64,000 nt of DNA from Novosphingobium endophyticum (GCF_014640675.1 NZ_BMHK01000017.1:1-64000), one strand, 5' to 3'; counted from the stretch's first letter, positions 35,960-45,076 are shown. The notes: generated from the letters alone by a model not told the origin. Numbers and translations: made by a program.

Positions 35960-37095
35960 CCACGCATCCTGCGACAGACCTGTTCGACAACCCTATCGGC
36001 CTCGACGGTTTTGAATTCGTCGAGTTCTCCGCGCCGGAGAAGGGCGTGCTGGAGCCGGTGTTCGAGGCCATGGGCTTCGCCAGGATCGCGCGTCACCGTT
36101 CGAAGGACGTGGAGCTCTGGCGTCAGGGCGGGATCAATTTCATCACCAATTACGAGCCGCACAGCCCGGCGTGGTTCTTCAGCCGCGAACATGGGCCTTC
36201 GGCCTGCGGCATGGGCTTTCGCGTGCGCGACGCTCACAAGGCCTATGCGGAACTGCTCGCCCGCTCGGCCGAGCCGGTGCAGGTCGCCACCGGGCCGATG
36301 GAACTGCACCTTCCCGGCATTCGCGGCATCGGCAATTCGATCATCTACCTGATCGACCGCTACGAGCGGGCCGATGAAAATGGGGAGGGCGACGGCGCGC
36401 TGTCCATCTACGACATCGATTTCGAGTACCTGCCGGGCGCCGACAGGCATCCCGTCGGCGCGGGGCTCCAGTTGATCGATCACTTGACGCACAACGTCTA
36501 TGGTGGCCGCATGGCCTACTGGGCGGACTACTACGAAAAGCTCTTCAACTTCCGCGAGATCCGCTATTTCGACATCAAGGGCGAATATACCGGCCTTACC
36601 TCCAGGGCGCTGACCGCGCCCGACGGCAAGATCCGCATTCCGCTCAATGAGGAAGGCGAAGGCGGCAAAGGCCAGATCGAGGAATTCCTGCGCCAGTTCA
36701 ATGGCGAGGGCATCCAGCACATCGCGCTGATCACCGATGATCTCCTGAAGACCTGGGACCGCCTGAAGACGCTCGGCGTGCCGTTCATGACGGCGCCGCC
36801 GGAGACATATTACGAGATGTTGGACGAGCGCCTTCCGGGGCACGGGCAGCCGGCGGACGAACTCAAGGCCCGCGGCATCCTGCTCGACGGCACGACCGAG
36901 GGCGTTGGCTCGGGGGGGCGGCCGCGCCTGCTGCTGCAGATATTCGCCGAACCGCGGATAGGCCCGGTCTTCTTCGAATTCATCGAGCGCCGGGGCGACG
37001 AGGGCTTCGGCGAAGGGAACTTCAAGGCACTGTTCGAATCCATCGAGCGCGATCAGGTGCGGCGCGGCGTGCTGAAGGCGGAGGCGGTGGAGTGA
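35956..37095 (+). CDS. hppD: 4-hydroxyphenylpyruvate dioxygenase
   Basis: A 379-residue iron enzyme converting 4-hydroxyphenylpyruvate to homogentisate. It has two vicinal-oxygen-chelate domains. Ligands are expected at about His176 (LIDHLTHNV), His255 (GIQHIAL) and a Glu near 339 (VFFEFIER). The GLTSRAL and RGILLDG segments are family hallmarks. It overlaps phhA by 4 bp. The next tyrosine-pathway step (homogentisate dioxygenase) is not encoded in this window. Confidence 0.95.
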   Translation: MTTHPATDLFDNPIGLDGFEFVEFSAPEKGVLEPVFEAMGFARIARHRSKDVELWRQGGINFITNYEPHSPAWFFSREHGPSACGMGFRVRDAHKAYAELLARSAEPVQVATGPMELHLPGIRGIGNSIIYLIDRYERADENGEGDGALSIYDIDFEYLPGADRHPVGAGLQLIDHLTHNVYGGRMAYWADYYEKLFNFREIRYFDIKGEYTGLTSRALTAPDGKIRIPLNEEGEGGKGQIEEFLRQFNGEGIQHIALITDDLLKTWDRLKTLGVPFMTAPPETYYEMLDERLPGHGQPADELKARGILLDGTTEGVGSGGRPRLLLQIFAEPRIGPVFFEFIERRGDEGFGEGNFKALFESIERDQVRRGVLKAEAVE

Positions 37096-37106
37096 GCGGA
37101 GTGAAC

Positions 37107-37228
37107 CGTCATCCCGGACTTGATCCGGGACCGGTGGCGGTCGTTCGGCACGCCATCTCGTGCAGAGCCCCCTCGCAGGGGCTGCGCGTAAACACCGCTA
37201 CCGGTCCCGGGGCGAGCCCGGGATGACG
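37107..37228. repeat. Palindromic intergenic repeat, copy A
   Basis: About 122 bp with outer complementary arms (GTCATCCCGGA... and ...CCGGGATGAC) and a shared inner block, ACCGGTGGCGGTCGTTCGGC, plus GTAAACACCGC. The same element recurs at 41307-41400 and 52648-52755 in the same orientation. This copy has an extra middle hairpin (CCCCTCGCAGGGG). Confidence 0.8.
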
Positions 37229-37242
37229 AGGAGAGAGAGAAG

Positions 37243-37800
37243 ATGACCGAAGCAAAAGCCCCCTCCCTCGGCGGTATCCACCACGTCGCCTATCGCTGCA
37301 AGGACGCCAAGGAGACGGTCGATTTCTACCGCGATGTCATGGGCATGGATTTCATGCTCGCCATCGCCGAGGACGCGGTGCCCTCCACCGGTGATCCCGA
37401 CCCCTACATGCATGTGTTCCTGGACGCGGGCGGCGGCAACGTGCTCGCCTTCTTCGAATTGCCGAATGCGCCCGAGATGGGCCGCGATGCGGCGACACCC
37501 GACTGGGTTCAGCATATCGCCTTCAAGGTCGACAGCGAGGAGGCCCTGATGGATGCCAAGGCCCGCGCCGAGGCGCACGGGCTCGATGTCGTCGGACCGA
37601 CGCATCACGGCGTCTTCAAGTCGATCTATTTCTTCGATCCCAACGGCCACCGGCTTGAACTTGCCTGGCAGTTCGGTACGCCTGATCAGATGCAGCGCCT
37701 GCGCGACGTGGCCGAGGACATGCTGGAGGAGTGGTCCCGCACCCGGAAAGCCCCGCGCCACGCGGCCTGGCTGCACGAGAAGATCGCCGCCGAAACCTGA
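37243..37800 (+). CDS. VOC-family dioxygenase-like protein
   Basis: A 185-residue vicinal-oxygen-chelate protein with two beta-alpha-beta repeats: HHVAYRCKDAKETVDFYRDV and VQHIAFKVDSEE. A final metal-ligand-like Glu lies in FFDPNGHRLELAWQ. His in the first and second repeats plus that Glu fit a metal site. Substrate unknown; its place between hppD and maiA suggests a role in aromatic amino-acid catabolism, perhaps a ring-cleavage or isomerase step. Confidence 0.8.
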   Translation: MTEAKAPSLGGIHHVAYRCKDAKETVDFYRDVMGMDFMLAIAEDAVPSTGDPDPYMHVFLDAGGGNVLAFFELPNAPEMGRDAATPDWVQHIAFKVDSEEALMDAKARAEAHGLDVVGPTHHGVFKSIYFFDPNGHRLELAWQFGTPDQMQRLRDVAEDMLEEWSRTRKAPRHAAWLHEKIAAET

Positions 37801-37814
37801 AGGGAGCACCGGCC

Positions 37815-38453
37815 TTGCGCCTCCATGCCTACTACCGCAGCTCCACCAGCTACCGCGTGCGCATCGCGCTGAACCTCAAGGGGCTGGATTACGAGATCGT
37901 GCCGGTGAACCTGCTCGAATCAGAACAGCGCGGCGAAGCGTACCGCAAGCTCAACCCTTTCGCGGGCGTGCCGGCGCTGGAAGCGGACGGCAGGGTCTAC
38001 ACCCAGTCGATGGCAATCCTCGAATGGCTCGACGAACGGCATCGCGACCGCTCGTTGCTGCCCGCCGATACCGAAGACCGTTTCGTGATGCGTGAGCTGG
38101 CAATGGCCATCGCCACTGAACTCCACGCACCGCTCAACCTGCCGGTGCTGCGCTACCTCAAGCACGAGCTTGGCCACTCGCAGGACGAGATCGACACCTG
38201 GTACCGCCACTGGCTCGCCAGGACGCTCGTGCCGGTGGAGGCGAAGCTGGCGGAGCGAGGGGCGGGAGACTTCCTGTTCGATGGTCCGGGCCTGTTCGAG
38301 TGCGTGCTGATCCCGCAACTCTACAACGCGCGGCGTTTCGATTTCGACCTTTCGGCCATGCCGCACATGACGCGCATCGAGGCGGCCTGCCTTGAGCATC
38401 CGGCCTTCGTGGCGGCGCATCCGGACAATCAGCCGGATTGTCCGAAGGGGTGA
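37815..38453 (+). CDS. maiA: Maleylacetoacetate isomerase (zeta GST), TTG start
   Basis: A 212-residue zeta-class glutathione transferase, which isomerises maleylacetoacetate to fumarylacetoacetate in tyrosine breakdown. The signature Ser/Cys-containing loop reads SSTSYRVRIALNLKG, and NPFAGVPALE, QSMAILEWLDE and LFECVLIPQLYNA follow. TTG 37815 is chosen because a GGGAG site lies about 8 bp upstream and the family begins exactly there; no ATG fits. It starts 14 bp after the VOC gene. The last residues (PDNQPDCPKG) are typical of MaiA tails. Confidence 0.9.
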   Translation: MRLHAYYRSSTSYRVRIALNLKGLDYEIVPVNLLESEQRGEAYRKLNPFAGVPALEADGRVYTQSMAILEWLDERHRDRSLLPADTEDRFVMRELAMAIATELHAPLNLPVLRYLKHELGHSQDEIDTWYRHWLARTLVPVEAKLAERGAGDFLFDGPGLFECVLIPQLYNARRFDFDLSAMPHMTRIEAACLEHPAFVAAHPDNQPDCPKG

Positions 38454-38468
38454 GGGGGCGCTGGCGAC

Positions 38469-38964
38469 GGCCTTCGACAGGCTCAGGCTGAGCGGGGTTG
38501 GGGGTGTTCCGGTTGCGCGTCATTGCGGACATCTCTTCACTGCGGCATAGCAGGTCATGCGTTCGCGTCCGATCGTTCTTGGTCTGCTTCTTGTGACCTT
38601 GGCATTCGTTTTGCACAGTCAGAAGCCGGAACCTCCTCTGCAATTTCAGCTTGCAGCGGATAGGAGTGTCCATGCATTGAAAGAATGTCCGGGAATAACT
38701 GCTACAATAAGTCGCAACAAAATGCATTATATGCCGTTTAAAGGTGTCGACTCCATTCTTGGAGTTACTTATATGAATGAAAATTCGTCTGTAGTATTGT
38801 CGATCGTTCCCTCTTTTAATGGAGCGGTAGTGACATACAGAAGTCAATTCCCGCCTGACCAGATTGAATTGCACCAGATCCGAAGCTGCAAGCTTTGAAG
38901 TGACTGCTAGCTGCCCATTCCACACAGTCTTCCAACCCCGCTCAGCCTGAGCTTGTCGAAGGCC
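38469..38964. repeat. Inverted repeat pair flanking an AT-richer segment
   Basis: 33-bp arms at 38469-38501 and 38932-38964 are inverted copies with one mismatch, in the CCTTCGACAGGCTCAGG family. They enclose about 430 bp of clearly lower GC holding one gene. Single copies of this repeat are common sphingomonad intergenic DNA; here they act like ends of a small unit. Confidence 0.8.
38557..38898 (+). CDS. Hypothetical secreted or anchored protein (113 aa), low GC
   Basis: A 113-residue protein with a signal-type N-terminus (RPIVLGLLLVTLAFVLHSQ), then a soluble part containing two cysteines (KECPG and RSCKL) that could form a disulfide. GC and codon use differ sharply from neighbours, with many AAT, ATA and TTT codons. 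It lies inside the inverted repeat pair, which suggests acquisition by transfer. No family recognised, and the ribosome site is weak. Confidence 0.5.
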   Translation: MRSRPIVLGLLLVTLAFVLHSQKPEPPLQFQLAADRSVHALKECPGITATISRNKMHYMPFKGVDSILGVTYMNENSSVVLSIVPSFNGAVVTYRSQFPPDQIELHQIRSCKL

Positions 38965-38982
38965 GCGCCCGGTAGCGGACCA

Positions 38983-40245
38983 TCAGAAAAACTCCCGGTC
39001 CAGCTCATTCAAGTCCAGTTCCGCGCACAGGGCCGCCCGTGCCGCTAGGAAGTCGCGCCACAGGGCCGGGGTGGAGAGATCCTCGACGGCGATCTGCTCC
39101 GGCCAGCACTTGCGCACCACTGCCTCGATCCGGTCCAGCTTTTCACCCGTGGCGATGAAGCGCGGGTCCACGCTCGCCGGGTCGGCGACGACGCGCAGGC
39201 GCAGGCAGGCGGGGCCGCCGCCGTTGGCCATGGATTCGCGCAAGTCGTGGACGAAGAGGTGGCGGATCGGACCGTTGCCGGCGACGTGGGCTTCGAGCCA
39301 CCGCCAGACGGCGGGCGTCTCGCGCGCCTCGCCGGGCAGGACCAGCGCCATCTCGCCGGAGGGCAGCGTCACGAGCTGGGCGTTGAACAGGTAGGAGGTG
39401 ATCGCGTCCGCGAGGCTGACGGCGCTGGCGGGAACTTCGACGATCTCGATTTCCGCGAATTTCTCGCGCAGTTCGGCATAGAGCGCCTCGCGGGCGGCGA
39501 AGGCGTGCTCGTGGGTGAACAAGACGCGCTCGTTGGCGACGGCGACGACATCGTTGTGGAACGCGCCCGCCGCGATCGCTTCTTCCGACTGCTGCGCGAA
39601 CACGGTGTGCGCCGGGTCGAGGCCATGCCGCCGGGCGACGGCGGCGCTGGACTCGCGGTGCTGGCGGGCAGGGAAGGGGCCGCCGTTTTCGCCGAACACG
39701 AAGACTTCGATGCCCGGCTCCGAGTGGCTGCGGGTGAGCCGCATGTGGTTGGCCGCACCTTCGTCTCCGAACGGCGGGGGGACCGGGGCATGAACCGCGA
39801 AGTGTGCCGCGTCGGCGAAGGCGATCCGCAACTGGGCCAGCGTCTCGCGCCATTCGTGGCTGCGGTGCGGCATCGTCGCGAGGTTGGCGACGGTAAGATG
39901 GCAGCGCCCGTCGGCCGTGTCCGGCCCCGGCGAGACGGTCGCGGCATTGGCCGCCCACATCGAGGAGGCGGACAAGGCATTGGCGCGCAAGGCGGGGCTT
40001 GCCTCGGCTATGGTCGTGCCGAGTTGTCGCAGCCAGCCTTCGTCGGGCCGGCGCTGGGGCAGGAAGAAGCCCTGCGGCAGCCCGCGTTCCAGATTGGCGC
40101 GCATCTTGGCGAGGCCTTGCAGCGCCGCATCGCGCGGGCGCGAGACTTTGCCGAAATTGCGCGTGGAGGCGAGGTTGCCTAGACTGAGCCCGGCGTAGTT
40201 GTGGCTGGGCCCGACGATCCCGTCGAAGTTGATCTCGGTAATCAT
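38983..40245 (-). CDS. astB: N-succinylarginine dihydrolase
   Basis: A 420-residue amidinotransferase-fold enzyme, step two of the arginine succinyltransferase pathway (succinylarginine to succinylornithine plus ammonia and CO2). Family marks are ITEINFDGIVGPSHNYAGLS at the N-terminus, EVFVFGENG, QNDVVAVAN-like FHNDVVAVANERVLF, and the catalytic Cys region MANGGGPACLRLRV. ATG 40245 opens MITEINFDG. It starts 8 bp after astA, as the last gene of the operon. Confidence 0.95.
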   Translation of the reverse strand: MITEINFDGIVGPSHNYAGLSLGNLASTRNFGKVSRPRDAALQGLAKMRANLERGLPQGFFLPQRRPDEGWLRQLGTTIAEASPALRANALSASSMWAANAATVSPGPDTADGRCHLTVANLATMPHRSHEWRETLAQLRIAFADAAHFAVHAPVPPPFGDEGAANHMRLTRSHSEPGIEVFVFGENGGPFPARQHRESSAAVARRHGLDPAHTVFAQQSEEAIAAGAFHNDVVAVANERVLFTHEHAFAAREALYAELREKFAEIEIVEVPASAVSLADAITSYLFNAQLVTLPSGEMALVLPGEARETPAVWRWLEAHVAGNGPIRHLFVHDLRESMANGGGPACLRLRVVADPASVDPRFIATGEKLDRIEAVVRKCWPEQIAVEDLSTPALWRDFLAARAALCAELDLNELDREFF

Positions 40246-40253
40246 CTCAACCC

Positions 40254-41267
40254 TCAGGCCGGAGCATAAGTGATGGTGTCGCCGATGCGCACCTGCAGCA
40301 GCCCGGCCGCCTGCTCGTCGAGCGTCACGCCTCCCTCCGCCTCGGCCACGCATCCGAGGCAGGCGCGAAACTCGCCTCTCCGGCCGCAGGAGAGGATGTG
40401 CGTCGGGCCGTCCGCGCCCGTGAGCGCCGCGACTTTGCCGTCCTTCGCCTCGCGGATGGTGCGGATACGGTCGGTATCGACGGTCATGGTCGGGCCGCCG
40501 TCGAAGATGTCGATGTAGTTCTGGAAGGAAAAACCTTCGCTTTCGAGCATCCGCATCGCGGGCCGGCCCGAGTAGTGGGGCTGGCCCATGACCTGCCGCG
40601 CCCCTTCGGACAGGAGCGCGGTATAGATCGGGTGCTTGGGCATGAGGTCGGCGATGAACTGGTTGCCGTGGCGGGCGTTGAACTCGTCGGCATCGCGAAA
40701 GCTCATGTCGAAGAAGCGCCCGGCCAGACCGTCCCAGAACGGCGAGTTGCCGGCATCGTCGATCGCGCCGCGCAGTTCGGCCAGGGTGCGGTCGGCGAAT
40801 TTCGCGCGGTGGGCGCGCATGAAGAGGTAGCGGCTGCGGGCCAGCAGCTTGCCGACGCCGGCCGAACGCTCGGTCGCATCGAGATAGAGACCCCCTACTT
40901 CGCTCGATCCGTCAAGGTCGGTGCAGAGCGTCAGCATTTCCGCGCGAAAGGTGCGGTCGAGTTCCTTGGAATGCTGGGTGATGCGGCCGATGCGGTAGGA
41001 ATAGAATGGCAGCTCGGTGCCCACCTGCGAGAAGATCTGGCATGTGCCGCGGACCTTGCCGGTCTCGACATCCTCCAGGATGAAGACGAACAGGTCGTCG
41101 TTCAGCGTGTCCTCCTCGCGGGCGAAGGCGCGGGTGGCGCGTTCCAGCTTGGCCTTCAGCGTCGGCTTGTCGGGCGGGAGGTTGGTGAAGCCGCCGCCGG
41201 TTCCCTTCGCCATGCGGTAGAGTGCGTCGAGGTCGTTTTCGCGGGCGGGGCGGAAGAGGAATGTCAT
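40254..41267 (-). CDS. astA: Arginine N-succinyltransferase
   Basis: A 337-residue acyltransferase that succinylates arginine, step one of the AST pathway. FLFRPARENDLDALYRMA opens the protein; EVGGLYLDATERSAGVG and DGLAGRFFDMSFRDAD are typical of AstA. Start ATG 41267 is used; upstream sequence is a palindromic repeat, not coding. A 166-bp gap with that repeat separates it from the M20 gene, so it may use its own promoter. Confidence 0.93.
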   Translation of the reverse strand: MTFLFRPARENDLDALYRMAKGTGGGFTNLPPDKPTLKAKLERATRAFAREEDTLNDDLFVFILEDVETGKVRGTCQIFSQVGTELPFYSYRIGRITQHSKELDRTFRAEMLTLCTDLDGSSEVGGLYLDATERSAGVGKLLARSRYLFMRAHRAKFADRTLAELRGAIDDAGNSPFWDGLAGRFFDMSFRDADEFNARHGNQFIADLMPKHPIYTALLSEGARQVMGQPHYSGRPAMRMLESEGFSFQNYIDIFDGGPTMTVDTDRIRTIREAKDGKVAALTGADGPTHILSCGRRGEFRACLGCVAEAEGGVTLDEQAAGLLQVRIGDTITYAPA

Positions 41268-41306
41268 ACCGGTACTCCGTGGCGGTCGGGGCGCGATTGT
41301 CTTGAT

Positions 41307-41400
41307 CGTCATCCCGGACTTGCTCCGGGACCGGTGGCGGTCGTTCGGCGCGGTCCCTCGTAAACACCGCCACCGGTCCCGGAGCAAGTCCGGGATGACG
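41307..41400. repeat. Palindromic intergenic repeat, copy B
   Basis: A 94-bp near-perfect palindrome with CATCCCGGACTTGCTCCGGG mirrored by CCCGGAGCAAGTCCGGGATG, enclosing the shared CCGGTGGCGGTCGTTCGGC block. It lies inside the ast operon between the M20 hydrolase and astA, where it could attenuate transcription or stabilise mRNA ends. Confidence 0.85.
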
Positions 41401-41433
41401 GTGACTGCGCGGACGGAAAGGCGTGCGGCGCGG

Positions 41434-42633
41434 TCAAGAGCGTTCACGCTCCAGCCGGTGCATCACCAGCGCGGTGAGGCGGGCGCGGGCTTCGAGCGAG
41501 TCGACCAGCAGGAATTCGTCGGGCGAGTGGATCGCCCCGCCGCAGGCGCCCATGGTGTCGATCACGGGCACACCGCAGGCGGCGATGTTGTTGCCGTCGC
41601 ACACCCCGCCGGTATCCTGCCAGGTCATGTGCTGGCCGAGATCGGCGGCGGCCTTCGAGACGAGGCCGAAGAGCGCTTCGGTCTTCGCATCGACCGGCTT
41701 GGGCGGACGCGAGACGCCGCCGTGAAGATGGATCTGCACGTCGTGCCGGGTGGAGATTTCGGCGATGGCGCTGTCGATCATCCGTGCGGCCAGTTCTGCA
41801 AGATCCGGCGCGCGCGGGCGGATGTTGAAGTGCAGGATGGCAAGGTCGGGCACCGTATTGTTGGGCGCGCCGCCCTCGATGCGGGCGGGGTTCACCGAAA
41901 GCCCGTCACGCCGGCCGGCGGCGAGCCGCATCGCGAGGTCCGAAGCGGCAACCACGGCATTGCGTCCTTCTTCGGGATTGCGCCCGGCATGGGCGGATTT
42001 CCCGGTGACGACGGCGGCATAGTTGCCCGATCCGGGCCGCGAACGGGCCATGATCCCGCCGGGCAGCGCCGGCTCGTAAGTCAGGGCGGCGAGCTTGCCG
42101 TGCGCCAGTTCGGCGATCAGCGGGGCGGAGGAGAGCGATCCGGTTTCCTCGTCGCTGTTTATCATCACGTCGTAGCCGAGCGTGGGATTGCCGCTCTCAT
42201 AGGCGGCAAGACCGGCCAGCATCAGCGAAAGGCCGCCTTTCATATCCGCCGTGCCGGGGCCGTGCAGGGTATTGTCGTCGATCCAGTCGCAGGTCTGGAA
42301 CGGGTGGTCCCTGGCATAGACCGTGTCCATATGGCCGGTCAGGATCACGCGGCGGCCGGCCTCGGGTCGGACCGAGAGGACGAGATGGCGGCCGTGGCTC
42401 ACGGCGCGCGGCTTCCCTTCGGCGTCGACCTTTTCGACCCTCGCGGGTTCGACCAGCCGGACTTCGCCGGGCAGCACGGAAAAGGCATCGGCAAGGCGCG
42501 CCGCCATGTCGGCGAGGCCTTCGAGATTGGCGGTGCCGCTGTTGACCGCCGCCCAGTCGAGCGTGCGCTGCAGGATCGGCGGGCGCTCGATCGGTTCGAT
42601 CAGGTCGCGTTCTTCGCTGGTGAGCGCGCTCAT
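41434..42633 (-). CDS. M20-family metal-dependent hydrolase in the ast operon
   Basis: A 399-residue M20/M25/M40 amidohydrolase (carboxypeptidase G2-like). Metal ligands are visible in LTGHMDTV, GPGTADMKGG, NSDEETGS and the final IHSPDEF. A dimerisation domain (about 195-310) is inserted, as in the family. Its start overlaps the astD stop by 4 bp. The classical operon ends with AstE, a succinylglutamate desuccinylase of a different fold (M14-like), and no astE is present. This hydrolase may take that step, or act on another N-acyl amino acid. Confidence 0.85.
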   Translation of the reverse strand: MSALTSEERDLIEPIERPPILQRTLDWAAVNSGTANLEGLADMAARLADAFSVLPGEVRLVEPARVEKVDAEGKPRAVSHGRHLVLSVRPEAGRRVILTGHMDTVYARDHPFQTCDWIDDNTLHGPGTADMKGGLSLMLAGLAAYESGNPTLGYDVMINSDEETGSLSSAPLIAELAHGKLAALTYEPALPGGIMARSRPGSGNYAAVVTGKSAHAGRNPEEGRNAVVAASDLAMRLAAGRRDGLSVNPARIEGGAPNNTVPDLAILHFNIRPRAPDLAELAARMIDSAIAEISTRHDVQIHLHGGVSRPPKPVDAKTEALFGLVSKAAADLGQHMTWQDTGGVCDGNNIAACGVPVIDTMGACGGAIHSPDEFLLVDSLEARARLTALVMHRLERERS

Positions 42634-44048
42634 GTCCGCAGCTTCCCGTCGAGCGCTTCCGTGCTGCCCGCCGCGCTCGCTGCCTCGAAGCTGGCGACCG
42701 GATAGGCGCAGTAGTCGGCGGCGTAATAAGCACTCGGCCGGTGATTGCCGCTTTCCCCGAGCCCGCCAAAGGGCATTGAACCCGCTGCTCCGGTGGTAGG
42801 GCGGTTGCGGTTGACGACGCCCGCGCGGCTTTCGAGGATGAAGCGCTGCCAGAGCGCATTGTCGTCGCTGATGAGCCCGGCGGAGAGGCCGAAGCGGGTA
42901 TTGTTGGCGGCGTCCATCGCCGCGCCGACGTCCGGCACGCGGTTGACCTGGAGGACGGGGGCGAAGATCTCCTCGTCGGGGACGGAAATGCCGGTGACGT
43001 CGAGCAGGGCGGGGCGCACGAAAGCATCGCTGCGGCCTTCGATCCCCTCGAAGGGCCGGATCACGCGTGCGCCGCGTTCCACGAGGCCGGCGACCTGTTT
43101 CGCGGCGGTGGCTGCTGCCGCAGCGGAGGTCAGCGGACCGATATAGGGCTGCGGCTCATCGTCCCACGCGCCGATCGTCAGCCGGTCCGCCAGCGCCGCG
43201 ACCGCCTCGACCAGCTCGGCGCCGAAGCTGTTTTCAGGAACGATCAGCCGCCGGGCGCAGGAGCAGCGCTGGCCGGTGGTGACGAAGGCCGATTGCACGA
43301 CCACCGCCGCCGCTTCCCCGACATCGCCGTCCCAGGCGACGAGCGGATTGTTGCCGCCCAGCTCCAGCGCCAGGATCACATGCGGCCGTTCGGCGAAGAG
43401 GCGTCGGAAGTATGCTCCCGCGCCGGCCGATCCGGTGAACAGCAGGCCGTCGATGTCGCCGGAAACCAGTGCCTCGCCGGTCTCGCGCGCGCCCTGGACG
43501 ATCTGGAACACGCCATCGGGCAGGCCGGCCTCAGTCCACGCACCGGCCATGGCCTCGCCGGTCGCCGGGGTCATCTCGGAGGGTTTGAACACGACCGTAT
43601 TGCCCGCCAGCAGGGCGGGGACGATGTGGCCGTTGGGCAGGTGGCCGGGGAAGTTGAAGGGGCCGAGCACGGCCATCACGCCGTGCGGCCGATGGCGCAG
43701 CACGGCCTCGCCGAAAGGCATGGCGCCGCGTTTCTCGCCCGCCCGCTCGGCCTGCGCCGCGATCGAGATATCGACCTTGCCGATCATCGATCCCAGTTCG
43801 GCGAGGCTCTCCCAGCGCGGCTTGCCGGTCTCGCGTGAGATCGTCTCGGCCATCGCATCCCTGCGGGCTTCGAGAACGGCTTTGAACCGCTGCACCGCCC
43901 CGATGCGGGTCTCGACTGGCAGCGCGGCCCAGCCCGGAAATGCCTCGCGGGCGCGCAGCAGCGCGGCGGAAACTTCTTCCGCGACGGCGCCCGCGCCTTC
44001 CCAGACAGGCTCGCCGGTCGCGGGGTCGATTGATCGGATCAGGCTCAT
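42630..44048 (-). CDS. astD: Succinylglutamate-semialdehyde dehydrogenase
   Basis: A 472-residue aldehyde dehydrogenase that oxidises succinylglutamate semialdehyde with NAD(P), step four of the AST pathway. The catalytic Glu is in LELGGNNPLVAWDG and the Cys in TGQRCSCARRL. RSIDPATGEPVWEG opens the protein. It overlaps the DUF1338 gene upstream and the M20 gene downstream by 4 bp each. AstC (succinylornithine transaminase) is absent from the window. Confidence 0.94.
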   Translation of the reverse strand: MSLIRSIDPATGEPVWEGAGAVAEEVSAALLRAREAFPGWAALPVETRIGAVQRFKAVLEARRDAMAETISRETGKPRWESLAELGSMIGKVDISIAAQAERAGEKRGAMPFGEAVLRHRPHGVMAVLGPFNFPGHLPNGHIVPALLAGNTVVFKPSEMTPATGEAMAGAWTEAGLPDGVFQIVQGARETGEALVSGDIDGLLFTGSAGAGAYFRRLFAERPHVILALELGGNNPLVAWDGDVGEAAAVVVQSAFVTTGQRCSCARRLIVPENSFGAELVEAVAALADRLTIGAWDDEPQPYIGPLTSAAAAATAAKQVAGLVERGARVIRPFEGIEGRSDAFVRPALLDVTGISVPDEEIFAPVLQVNRVPDVGAAMDAANNTRFGLSAGLISDDNALWQRFILESRAGVVNRNRPTTGAAGSMPFGGLGESGNHRPSAYYAADYCAYPVASFEAASAAGSTEALDGKLRT

Positions 44049-45076
44049 GGCTGCCTCGTGACCGCGAAGATGCCGGTGGCGTTGCCCGAATCGAATGTCA
44101 GGTCCAGCCTGCCTGTCGCGGGGTCCACGTCGCGGGTGATGAACTCGTAGAACGAACCGGGCACCTCGCGCAGCACTTCGGAACCGTCGGTCAGGCGGAA
44201 GGGGCGCTGCACCTTGTCGGCCAGGATCGCGGTCTGGCGCACGCGGCCGTTCTGCGACACCTCCACGTCCGGCTTCATCGGATAGCCGGCCTGCCGCAAC
44301 TCCTCGGCGAGTGCATCAACATCGGCGACGCGGGTCGTGGCGTGGTTGAAGGCATTGCCCTCGGTGGCGATCCAGGCGGCTTCGCGGCTGTGCTCGAACA
44401 GGGCTTCGTAGTCGGCGAGGGCCGGGGCCGGGTGCTGGCGTTCGAACGCGCGCAGGGCGCCGGTGACGATCGTTGCCCCCTCTTCCAGCGAGCAGGAACC
44501 CTGCCGTTCGAGCACGCCCAGCGCCGCCCGTTCCGCCGCGCCGAGCGGATCGCGCGACTGGTCGAAGACGCGCCGCGCCGCCGCCTGCGCCGGTTCGGGC
44601 AGTTCGGACACATGGAGTTCGGACACGAAGAACTGCGGCACCGTCTCGGGCAAGTCGTGATGGACGAGGGCGCGGCCCGTCATCCGCAGCCGGGGCAAGG
44701 GGTAGAGGCCGCCCACCTCGTAGCCTAGCGGCGTCAGGAATCGGGTGAAGGCCCGGAACCCCGCAGGCAGCGCGCCGGTTTCCCCGTCGATGGTGCGCAG
44801 CGCGCCGTGGTCGAAGACGACGGTCTCGCCCTTCTCGCGCAGCGCGGCGACATAGCGCGCGGCGGTCGGCACGCGGTCCAGCAGGTCGAGAAACAACGCC
44901 GCGTTCAGCGCCATGGCGACTTGTGCGCGGACCGGCCGGTCCGATGTGCCGCCCAGCGCGGGATCGATCGCGAGCGTCGTCAGCGCGAAAGCCGCGCGCC
45001 TCTCGTCGGTGGCTGCGGCAAGCAGGCGGAAGAGTGTTTCGTGCTGGTTCGCGGGTGCGGATCGAGCCGGGACCAT
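44045..45076 (-). CDS. DUF1338-family protein (2-oxoadipate dioxygenase/decarboxylase type)
   Basis: A 343-residue DUF1338 protein, first gene of the ast operon here. The family includes HglS/YdcJ, an iron enzyme converting 2-oxoadipate to D-2-hydroxyglutarate in lysine breakdown. Likely metal and substrate residues are seen: His and Arg in FDHGALRT, His in FNHATTR and Glu in GSFYEFITRD. Co-translation with astD suggests it acts on an arginine- or lysine-derived 2-oxoacid. Family recognition is good; the substrate is inferred. Confidence 0.8.
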   Translation of the reverse strand: MVPARSAPANQHETLFRLLAAATDERRAAFALTTLAIDPALGGTSDRPVRAQVAMALNAALFLDLLDRVPTAARYVAALREKGETVVFDHGALRTIDGETGALPAGFRAFTRFLTPLGYEVGGLYPLPRLRMTGRALVHHDLPETVPQFFVSELHVSELPEPAQAAARRVFDQSRDPLGAAERAALGVLERQGSCSLEEGATIVTGALRAFERQHPAPALADYEALFEHSREAAWIATEGNAFNHATTRVADVDALAEELRQAGYPMKPDVEVSQNGRVRQTAILADKVQRPFRLTDGSEVLREVPGSFYEFITRDVDPATGRLDLTFDSGNATGIFAVTRQP

